A DNA stretch of 64,000 nucleotides from Paraescarpia echinospica (Eukaryota > Annelida > Polychaeta > Sabellida > Siboglinidae): assembly GCA_020002185.1 (NCBI GenBank), contig CM034537.1:70672048-70736047 (forward strand), written 5' to 3'. A program made the position numbers and the translations under genes. Positions 22,201-34,200 of the stretch are shown piece after piece. The notes under the pieces are model-generated. The model saw only the letters and a list, made by a program, of their open reading frames with translations. It searched no databases and was not told the origin of the DNA. The first letter of the stretch is position 1. Each line of letters begins with the position of its first letter.

Positions 22201-25200
22201 CGACATGGTTCATTATAGGTCTTGAAAGTTAACGTCTTGTGCTTGCATTTTGGGCAGAGTAATGGAGAAATCAGTGCACCCATCTTTTTCTTGTGAAGTC
22301 GTCATTGTCCTCAACTTCAACCTGATGTCTGTTGGCTGAGAAACAGAAAAATATAAAATTAAGATAATGTATGTGAATACAGAGATGCAAACACAAACAG
22401 ACACAAATGTAGACACATACACAAATGCAAACACAGACACAAACGCACGCACAAAGTCTGTTCTAATGACAACTAACATGGCATGTCAACTAGAGTGATA
22501 AACCAATACTATCTGGTCTAAAGGCTCGTATAATACTGAGTGAGAGATTGCTACAATGACAGTAATCAGAACATTTATCTTATAATTTGATAGTTTACAT
22601 TCATGATATCATACTCACAAGAAAACAGTGCTAGCTTCCGCCTGCAGGCAGACATCGTTGGTGTTGCTGCTACTACGACGGAATCTGGCTCCGCTGCTAA
22701 CCCTGGGCATTGGCCATTGTCACGCAGCCACAGTCGACGCTATCGCGGAAGCATTCATCGGCGCTGCCGGTAGAGCAGCCGTTCCCGTTGCCATTTCGCT
22801 GGCCACATCACTCTGGCTGCCCACAACGGTAGCATCAGTTATCACTGCATCTAATTCAGTCAATTTTCTAACTCTTTTCCTGGAAAATTTGTGCGTTTTC
22901 TTTCCGAACTGGTGACGAGTACGAAACTTGCGATTGGCGTCCGACATCACTGTTGGCCTAGCTACCAAAAATGCGTCACGCTGATTGGTTGTTCTGAGCA
23001 CGTGGATCATGCAAATGAAGGGATGACGTGCTGATCTCCCATATCGTGTGGCAACCGGGGATTTCTCGATTTTGATTGGCTAAAGCGTGGTGTTTTCCCA
23101 CAGCTATAGTTATTTTAATATTAACATTTACAGAATGACGTTTCCGGAAACGGAAAGACTATTCAATTTGCGGTAAAATTATACCAAAGATGGCATGTGT
23201 CGTCTGTAGTTTGTGTTATAGCGTAGCGTTTAAATGAGGCCTATTCACTCGGATTTAAATGACTTGTTATGCGACATGATGGTTTTTTATTGTTAGGGTG
23301 GGTGCTTATTAGAAGGTTTTATGAATGTTTGATATAATTTCAGAAAAAATTAACTTACAAAAGTGTGTATTAGATATTGTACCTGCCAAATTTTTTTTCT
23401 TCAAAAATCGATAAATTTTACCGGTTTTGTTATTTCACGAGGCGCGTGATCCCTTAAGGAGATGTGATGATCAGAGCACTTTTTTTTTAATTATTGAACT
23501 TAGATTTCCTGCAGTAAGGCGGCCATCTTGGACTAAACTTTCGTTCCACTTATCTCAGTAACCACTAGACATAGACAGCCCAAATTTAGTGTGTAGTTAC
23601 TCCATAGTATCCCAATAAAAACTGTCAAGAATTTTCGATATTTTAAAAAATGTTTTTTTTTGTGAATTTTTGAAATGTGAGGTTATTTTTTTTAAACGGA
23701 GGGCAAATTTTACAATCAAAATCCATTATTAAAAAACCAGGCAATGTTTTCAGAAAAGTTACTTAACAGTTTTCAAGAGCATACTATCAAGAAACACTGT
23801 GGCAAGTTTCAAGCAGTTCTGTCAAGTAACAGCTGAAAGTATGGATCGAAGAAGCGGGTGATAGCACCGTGGCTAGCGGCAGCGGCCCGGCCCCGAGTGG
23901 CAGCGTGGTCACTGTAGAAGGTGACGTCGTGGAACCTGGCGAAATGGACGTCTGTGCTGGAGCTGACAATCAGCATTCTGTTCGCGAACCGTCGATCGCG
24001 TCCTCGTCACAGACAGATGAGCCCGATGTCGACGAACCTCAACGTCCCGTGACAGACAACAGTTGTCTCTTTGTGCAAGTGGCCTCATTGAAGAAGCTCG
24101 TTGAGAACCTTCCGTGCCCGGTTTGCCAGGGAGCTTTGACAGTTGTTGTTATCGACAAAAGGAAGGGCCCAGTCGTAGCATTCCACACCGAGTGTACCAT
24201 TTGTGGACATGTCTGCAGTGAGACACTGTCTTCAGGCAGTATTGGTGATCATGGCAGTCAGTCACCATTTGCCACAACGAAGAGATTGGTGGCAGGAACT
24301 ATGGACTGTGGTGTTGGATTTTCGGGGCTACGTCGGATTTGTTGGTGGATGGATTCACCCTGCATCCATCAGAAGACGTATGTGAGACACCAGAAAGAGA
24401 TAGCCACAGCAGTGATGGACACAGTGACCACTTGTCTCGATGCCAGTGCTGTTTACGTGAGAGAAGCATATGCCAACCTGTCTGGTGTCCCTCCAGAGGA
24501 CGTGAGAGACATCAATATATCGTACGATGCAACCTGGATGACTCGAGGACACCAGTCCTACTACGGCATTGGCAGTGTCATCGACTTGATCACCGGCCTT
24601 GTGATTGACTATGCAGTACTGAGCTTATACTGCCATGGCTGCATCACTGTGGGGGACCACCTGGACAAAAACACTGATGAGTACCGAACGTGGAAGGCAG
24701 TCCATGAGTGTAACAAAAACTTTGACGGCACTGCAGGTGGTATGGATGCTGCCGTTGCAGAGATCCTGTGGCGCTGCTCGGAACAGAGACACGGCTTCCA
24801 TTACGTCACCGTGCTGTCAGACGGCGACGCGAAGACGTACAGCCACCTGGTGTCCCTGAATATCTACGGAGACGACTGCCAGGTTACCAAAGAAGAGTGC
24901 GTCAACCACGTGTCAAAGAGGCTTGGCAATGCCTTGAGAAAAGTCGCAGCCGAGGGTCGACAAGAAGGTGCTGTCACAGGTGGAAGGGGCTATGGCAAGC
25001 TGACAGCTGCTACAATCACGAAACTGACCAAGTACTATGGCAATGCCATACGAAGCCACCGAGATGATCTGGACGGTATGAGGAACGCAGTGTTTGCCAC
25101 CTTCCTCCATGCACTGTCGACTGATGATGACCCACATCACGATCGCTGCCCAGCTGGGGTTTCAAGCTGGTGTTTCTATCGGCGCGCTGTTGCAAAGGGT

Positions 25201-28200
25201 GAACGACCACAGCCACACAAGGACAACATTGGCACACCCCTGTCACTTGAAGTAGGTCGCTTCGTGAAGCCTGTTTACGTGCGGCTTGGTGATGAGAACC
25301 TCCTCTGTCGATGCCTCAGGGTAAAGACGCAGAACCCAAACGAGAGTCTGCATTCGGTCGTGTGGCGGAAGTGTTTGAAGACGGACTTCCTTGGGAAACT
25401 GCGTGTCGAGGCTGGCGCTGCCATCGCTGTCAGTGAATTCAACCAGGGGACGGAGAAGACAGTGGCAGAAACAACAGCTGCCCTTGGGTTTCAGCCTGGT
25501 GAAGCCCAAGTGAAATTGACAGTGTCGAAGGACCGAGAAAGGCTTGCTGCGAAAGGAAGAAAGGCTGATGCGCAAGAGAAGAAGAACCGTGAACGTCTTC
25601 AACGGATTCGAAAGCAAGACCTGCTTACCCAGGCTGAGGGTGGGCCTTCCTATGCCTCCGGAGAGTTCTACTTCTAGGGACTCATGAAGAAAACAAACGG
25701 CTCTCTTCAGAGCCAATAAAACAAATGGCTCTCTTCAGAGCCAACAAAACAAACTGCTCTTTTCAGAGCCAACCACTCTTACAGAAGAGTTTGCTACACC
25801 ATCATATTGTTGAATGTTTAGTCCAAAAGATGCATTTCCCACATATGAATAGTCAGAACAGGTGTATATATACACATTTGAACAGTCAAAAACCACCTGA
25901 ATAGTAAACAAATTGAAAAGATAAACACAAAAGTTTGTTTTGCTGTTTTCTCAGAATTCTGTTTTTATTCAATACATAAATTTCAAGTGGATCTCAAGAG
26001 AAAACTGTAAAACATATCAACTCCAAATTTGGAGTACAAATACTTCAAGACATGCCTTACAAAATGTCAGGAGGGATTCTGTATATCTGTCCATGTTTCC
26101 ATGTTACCTCCCTGCACATTCAATGCATCCTATTAAAATAATTGGAAATTATGTCGTTTAAAAAAAAAATATTTCTGATATAAAAAAGTAAAAGAATAAA
26201 AAATCCTTCTGACATTTTGTAGATATTTGTATTTATTATACATGCAGCCTGTTTTGAATGTTGTAGCACAATGTGTTGTTTCTGGGGATTTGCATGAAAA
26301 TTGGTTTAGAATGGATCACTAAAAAAATGATTGCCATTTCTATGGCAACCACCTGTCCAAAAAAATTCAACCTGTTATACCCATCTTAACCCACATTGAT
26401 CATTTCCACCAAGTTTCAGTTCTCTATCATTAAAAGTAAAGAAAAAAGTTTGCCGCAGCACTTGTCCCCAAGTTCTGCGGCAGTTCTAATGCTGATTGGC
26501 TGTATACTAATGAGTGTTTCCCGCCGCAGATAAGCCTGTCTTGCAGCCGGGAGAAAGAGCTAAATTTTGATATCCAACATGGCAGCCTCCAGTAAGGCAA
26601 AGTACCGGTAACTAAGGAGTGAAACACGCCTAATTTCTGCATTTTGTTCGCAAGACAAAGGAACTCTCATCAACACTGGTGATCAAATAAAGCATTTATT
26701 TCATATACAGACACATAAATATGAACATTTATGAATTAGAAGTTGAAGTTAAGATGTTTTATTAGTGAAATACGCTGAAAACGAAATGTCACCAAAAATT
26801 GTCAAAAATCAAAAACCCTTAAACAGTTGTAAAATGTACATTTACAATATTTACAAATCCACAACATGACCTTACCATGATCCCTGACATCAAGGGACTT
26901 GATAATATTAATGGGGTACCACAAAACTGTGTACATTATGAGACCATGAAATTAGATGGTCATATGCCACTCTTTCGAAAGTTGCATGCAATGACCGTGT
27001 CATAATATAACAAAAATTTGTTCCATCATAATTTCTCATATCCGATTTTATGGGGAGATATGGCAGCTTAAATAGGATATTTTTTATTTTGATAATTATG
27101 ACAAACTTATTTATCCAGCAAGAAAGAGTAGGTCATGGGAAGTAAAAAATATACTGAACTTTTTTCACTCGGACCCACCGTTGCCATGGTAACGAACAAA
27201 ATGGCCGCCATAATGAGAAAATATAGCAAACTTTGTCCACAGTCCCCAGCCATTACTATAGAAGATACTCATAATTATTTCACTATCAGACTTAGACTGC
27301 CTGGTATTACACAACTACAACTTGATATTTTAAATATTAGTAAATTATATATATATTTTTTTATTTTGACAACAATTTCGAAGTTTTTTCGTTATAAATA
27401 CCTATATAACAAAATAATTATGCAACTTATTACAAATATAAGGTTGTAGTTGTGTGCAGAAAGTAATGCTGAATACAACGATGTAAACATGATTGGCATA
27501 ACTTTAATACTGCCAGAGTTGTACGCAGCACAAATCCCCAAAAATGCATTTTCTGTAAATGGCCGCCAAAGATCGAATAACAATTAGGCAATGATTTTTG
27601 GAATTGTTTTATCATTATTAATATTATGATGTAAAAACTGAAGTGTCATGCATCTGATAACAACAATGAGGATTGATAGTGATTTATTAATATGAAGAAC
27701 AGGTCTGTAGCATTCATGTGCTGGTCCTTCCTCCTTCTCCTTGGGGACACTCCACCGTCTGAAGAAGGCCACTTATGCGAGCCAAGTCAATCATGCACCA
27801 GAGTCAAGATGAAGCTGAAATGAAATATATCATGTATTAATAAAAAAATGCCTACTGGAAATGTACTGTGCATGCATGCATGTCTTCTTGTATATGTATA
27901 CAAATAAATATATATATTTATGAGTGCGTGTGCACACATGTGTGCGTAATGTGCAACAACATAATTAGCATATGAGTATGAGGTAAAGTTTATTAATAAG
28001 TAAGTGTTTTTATTAATAAAGTAAAGATATCAAAATATGCATAGACTGTAAGGCTGAAATATAAAGCTAATTAGTAACTGACATAAAAAGTTAGTCATGA
28101 CATGACATATATATAGTTGAATTGTCTAACTTGCTTACACGGAAATATCTAAAAAAATAATTATGTAAGACTTACCATATTTGACTGTCGCATCCATGCC

Positions 28201-31200
28201 TTTCTGGCTTTAGGACTGCATAACTTTCATTTTAATCTCACTGCGCGATGCAGTATTGGCAAAGATCTCTGCCATTGTTCAACCGCCGGCTTCCCCGCCG
28301 TCTCCTGGCATCGCAGCCGGCGTTAAGGCCTAACCGGCGTCTGCAGTGGTTACGCGCGGCTGCGTTTCCGTCGAAATACGCTGTTTTGACACCAATAAAT
28401 CCCGTTACGCGCGTGCATCCTACAGTTGCCGAGCCTTCCATTTCTTTTTCTGCCGAAACGCATGCTTTGCGGCAAATTTATAACGTTTGGCTTCAACAAG
28501 ATGCATGCTGATTTCGTCAAAACTGTCGTTGGACGCCATCATTGTTTACACCCGGAAATAGCAACATGGTGAATTGTGGGAGAAACGCCACGCGTCTCAC
28601 GCCATATATGGAATTATTTGGGTCACCGCAGGTCACGAGCATGGTGGAACATCCCGATGCTGACGTGTCACAATGACGAACGCCAAATAAGGAGATAGTT
28701 GTTGAATTGTGCTCCCATATATTAGGATTTCCCGGAAATACAGGTCAAAGGGCGGGATTGCCGTCTAGACAAGCAGTTAGAGGATGGATTGGCGGTTCTA
28801 TTCGTACTAAACAAAATGGTGTACATTGAAAGTACGGCAGCGTTACTAAGGTCTAAACATCACGTATTATTGAACACGTTCCGCGTCTTGAGAACTAAAA
28901 CAGGATTTATTGATTGATAGGGGCTCACTTTATTAACGAGAAAAGTGATTTAGAGGTATGAAATTGTTATAAAAGTGAACTTTACATATTGATAGAACAC
29001 ATACAAAGCTATCGGAATGTGGCAAAAACATATTTTTTGTATATTTTTCAAAATACGTCATTTCAGCTGCCGTGTCTGGCCTTAAATTTTTTATTCACAA
29101 CTGGATAGAGCACATTGCATGTACGCACAAACTGTTATAGCACAAAATAACAATAGGGATACAGATACTCTACAAACATTATCTAGCACATATTGAAATG
29201 AGAACGACATATGCTGTTGTTAGAACATACAAGAGCATTTACCTCTGCCATGGGTCCTGCCACTCATCCACTCGTGCTTTCATTGGTGCAGAATGCTGTT
29301 CTGGCTTGTCACCTCTACGTATTCGGTCATGCTTATCAGCCTTCTCTTTTCGCCTATCGATCCTGCAACATGTTGAAGAAGTTGAAATCTAAGGGATTTT
29401 ATGAATAGAAATTGTTTTTCCACAAAACTGCATGTTTAATTTGCCTTATTTAAATTATATTTTATGACATTTGGTGGGTACACATAAACTGATTAAGACT
29501 TTTCCTACAAGTTTTTTGTACATCTTCAACAAAACTTATGGGATGGTTGCTAAAACAATTTTTACAACAAGAGCATGTAAGTAAAAGTAGAACATATTTT
29601 GAAACCGATGTGTTTAACTGATATATATAAATATTGTTTCATTTATAACATAACTCACCTTCTCACAGGACTGTATCGCATCATTTCTCGGTTGCGACTT
29701 GTATCCACCATCCTCTCCTTCTCCTTTAATAAATTAAATGTACATGGACATGATTATAAAAATCTCAGTACAGAATAACACTTAACTCAAACGTTCTCAT
29801 TCAAATATCATGGTAGGATTATATAATGTAGGATTGTTATCACTATTTATTAAAAAAAATAAACATGAATACTACAGTTACTAATATATTTATCAGACAC
29901 AGATAATAAAGTACAAAACATAATCTGACCAATAAGGGCAATCTATATAACAGACAGTGAAATGAAGACATGGGCAATGTAAGGGGTACTTACCAGTCCT
30001 CTGTTGTAAGGAACAGAGTATTCAACCGGATCTCTGTTCCACCGCACTTCAAAGTTCTCATACTGGCCAAGACGCCAACTGTCGTGAACCTCTTTGTCAT
30101 AGTACTCGTCCAACTCATACCTGCCAAGCAATATGTGAAGCTTTGTCATAGTACTCGTCCAACTCATACCTGCCAAGCAATGTGAACCTCTTTATCATAG
30201 TACTCGTCCAACTCATACCTGCCAAGCAATGTGAACCTCTTTGTCATAGTACTCATCCAACTCATACCTGCCAAGCAATGTGAACCTCTTTGTCATAGTA
30301 CTCGTCCAACTCATACCTGCCAAGCAATGTAAACCTCTTTGTCATAGTACTCGTCCAACTCATACCTGCCAAGCAATGTGAACCTCTTTGTCATAGTACT
30401 CGTCCAACTCATACCTGCCAAGCAATGTGAACCTCTTTGTCATAGTACTCGTCCAACTCATACCTGCCAAGCAATGTGAACCTCTTTGTCATAGTACTCG
30501 TCCAACTCATACCTGCCAAGCAATGTGAACCTCTTTGTCATAGTACTCGTCCAACTCATACCTGCCAAGCAATGTGAACCTCTTTGTCATAGTACTCGTC
30601 CAACTCATACCTGCCAAGCAATGTGAACCTCTTTGTCATAGTACTCGTCCAACTCATACCTGCCAAGCAATGTGAACCTCTTTGTCATAGTACTCGTCCA
30701 ACTCATACCTGCCAAGCAATGTGAACATGATTCGTGCAATACTGGCTACTTTGCTCAAGAAATAAAATTACTTGTTAACAAAATTGTACTTTTATGATTA
30801 TTACAGAAACTTATAACATATAATACCACTTAAATATAATAATGCATTTATTTATTGTTTGCTATCACTAATAGAAGTTATATCTGACAGAATGTTTTCA
30901 CCGATAATATATGAATCAAACAGAACATGGCATGACCACTTTTTGTTGAGGCACTGATAAGCAATAGGCATGTCACCTGGTAATTCTACAAGTTTTCTCA
31001 AGAGTACTTCTGCCGACGTTTGACTCACGGTTCATAGTATGGAGGGTCTTTGTTGACGACGCTGCGAGTGCGTTCTTCATTCTCCTTGTTGTGATCTTTC
31101 TCTTCCTCCAGCGTCAGATGCATGCGCTTCTCCTCAAAGTCCACCTCCATCTCCTTCCTCTTGCTCGCCTTCATCCGCAACTGACACACACACAGTCATT

Positions 31201-34200
31201 ATACTGGTGCACACGGTTTCTGTCGAGCGCAATCATAAGATGCAATTTTCACCACAAATTTTAGAAACTAACTGAGATATTGCGGATGTTTACATCACCA
31301 TCAATAATATGGCATGCCATAATTATATGATCTGCATTCTCTATCAAACTATGTCTCAAAAAACTGTTTGCCTCGTTTTAATTTGAAACAAATAACTTTG
31401 TTATAAGTTTGTAGATGACCTTTGCCCCCAGTTACCGATATATCCGACTAAAGACGTATCTAATATCAAATCTACCAACATGTCAAATGGCAGCAGAAAC
31501 TGAGACCTAGCAGAAACCGAGACAGTGACTAAACTTATAAAAAAGAAGAAAAAAGTTTTCCGTTTAAAAAAAAAGGCAAATTCCATTTCAATTCCGTATA
31601 AGAAAAATGCAAATTCTGTTTCAAACGATGTATTTTCCATTAAAAAAAAAAAATTATGTGTTAAATGATGTACTTTCCATGTCACATGACACATTTTCTC
31701 TGAAAAAATAATACATTCTGTCAAATATTTAAAATATCACAATGTTATGATCTCTGCATCTAAATAATCAATTTCAACCCGTTCGAAAATGCAATTTTAG
31801 AATTTTACTATGGATGGGTTGAAGGGTCTGTGTGAGGCCCTGACGGCAGTTGACTGTATGTGTATTTGTAAACCCTAGTTAGTATAAAGCTTACCTCTTT
31901 AGCTTGCCGCAGTCCGCGCTCCCATGCTGTCTCTGTGGGAGGATCCTCGGGCGGTAGCGGCAGATCAGGCTCAGCTGGCATCTAAACCAAACCATTCCAA
32001 TCTCAAACCATAGCTGTTTACTCATTAACCCATTAGACCCCACGCGTCCGAAAGCTTCCGGGATTTTTCTCCCCAGAGCGCCTGAAAGCGTCCGGTGGAG
32101 ATGAAACATCTAGCAGTGGCCCCATCTTGCGGATACTTAAGATATTAATACTGGCTGATTCCTTGACATCTGAGCTATGAATTGTAGGTATTTTCGACAT
32201 GTGCTTGCATTGAAAAAAATTGAGTTTTTCGCGATAGAAGTTCGCCACCTGTGGACCTTCAAAAATGGCGGCGCCTTGGACATCGTAGTTGTTTACTAAT
32301 GACGAAGTTTGCGCTATTATTTCGTATTATGGGACATTTCTGACACTGGACTAAAGGTAAGTTGACATTACGTTCGAAAGGCAACTGAATGAGCGATAAA
32401 ATGGATGACTTGGCCTTGGGTTTTGTTTATGTTTCGTTGTTCAAGTTTGGTCACCGTCAGTTGGGTTTTCGGCACGAAGACTGCTGTTTATATGTTACTA
32501 TATGAAAATTATGTCTTTTTTATTAGAATAAAAGGGTACGTATTCTAATTCAATTGTTCTAATAGTCAACATTTGGTTGTTTCAGGTGTCAATATGCTAG
32601 TGATCACAATGTCAACACTGACAAGTGACGTTGACGCGACACAGAAGCCATATGTAGGATGACAGCAACCAAGATAGAAGACTTACAAAGCTGTGTTTGC
32701 TGTCTATACTTTTACAAAGTGAACTGATTTACATTGTTTCATGTCTAAGCCAGGCATGGCAAGTGTAAATACACAGTAGAATGCATTTGATGTCAATAAA
32801 ATGTATGATATTCCACTCTATAGTTGTCCAGAATATATATTTTCTATGTTTGTCACCAATAAATAACAACATATATTTAACCAATCAACATCAGTCACTT
32901 CATTTTAAAGATAATTCAATGGACATCAAATTAAACAAAACTTGCAATTATAGAAAATCAATAGTTTTGAAGATACAGCTTACAAACTGCTGGCACCCAG
33001 AAATGTTGAGACCTGTGGCAGCAGCCTGGGGAACAGGGACACACGCCAATATAACTGGCTGGGGTCTAATGGGTTAACACAGACTTGTTAAACAAAACAG
33101 ATTATCGACAACATGAGCGATAGTGAGAAATGTTCTGATGATGACGGCTGTCCTAGTGACGAAGATGTAATATCGCTCATGAATGAACACGCAGATAGTG
33201 ACGACGAAGCGCCGGATTCCGTTTGCAAATGGAAATAATTCGGACATTGACACTTGTGATGAAGTATCTATGAAATGTCAAATAATGGATTGATTTCATT
33301 CATGTTTTGATACTTTGTGTATACATGTGTGTTCTTTCTAAATATGCTATCATCGTTTATCTGTGGTTAGTAGTTTTTTTACTGTTAGGCTAGCAAGAGT
33401 TACATGACTAGTAGTTTTATTATGGCAGTTAGGCTGGCAAAGGTGTAAATATAGAAATCGTAACATTTTACACTTTCCAATGAAATCTCTATAAAATGTC
33501 AAATAATGTTCTGATTCCGTTCATATTTAGCCACTTTGTGTAAAAATGAATGTTCTTTCTAAATACGCAATCCCAATTCGTCTGTAACTAGTAGTTTTCA
33601 TTTTCTTGCATGCGAAGTTCCTTGTTATGATATTACTCATAATATTTGGTGGCCATTTTGAATAAATTATGATATTACATGACTTCAGAATTACATGTTG
33701 TCTCTTAATTCTCCAGGATGTTACCTTTCCAAAAATGTATAGATATGTGGGGAAAGTCTTGGTAGTAATGAAACCACACGCTTTTAAAATATGCATAAAC
33801 ATTTCTGAAAAAAAATCCAGGTCTGTAAAAGTTAAATTTATTCTGTGGCTGTACCTGGAATACTTAATCTTACAGTAACGTTTATGCTTGGTCAAGTATG
33901 TTAGACAGTTCATTTCTCGACATGAATATGAAATAACAATGACATTAAACTGATGGCCATGATGGTGCGTTGTTTGTTACAAGTTTGAAAATCAGAGATC
34001 ATGTAAAAATATGTCAAAGGTAAGACTTGACATTATTTTCAGCACACAAATTTGTTGACAGTATAATACTGACAACACACAATTTAGCAGTACATGAACC
34101 GGAAGTGTACCTCGATATTAGTATCCGACAAAATTGAAGCACCATTGCGATGACAAACTTACTTCAATCCAGGGCCCCGGGTGCCCCCTAGGCATGGGTC

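Noticed and set aside
24203..25246. Other frames on both strands across the plus-strand transposase
   Set aside because: They are shadows of the domain-bearing frame.
25699..25790. A real histone gene at this site
   Set aside because: No histone fold sequence is present on either strand near the stem-loops; the only gene ending here is the transposase.
28238..28540. Overlapping frames on both strands in a GC-rich patch
   Set aside because: Short, no recognisable domain and no supported splice partner; noted only as a possible old transposon exon.
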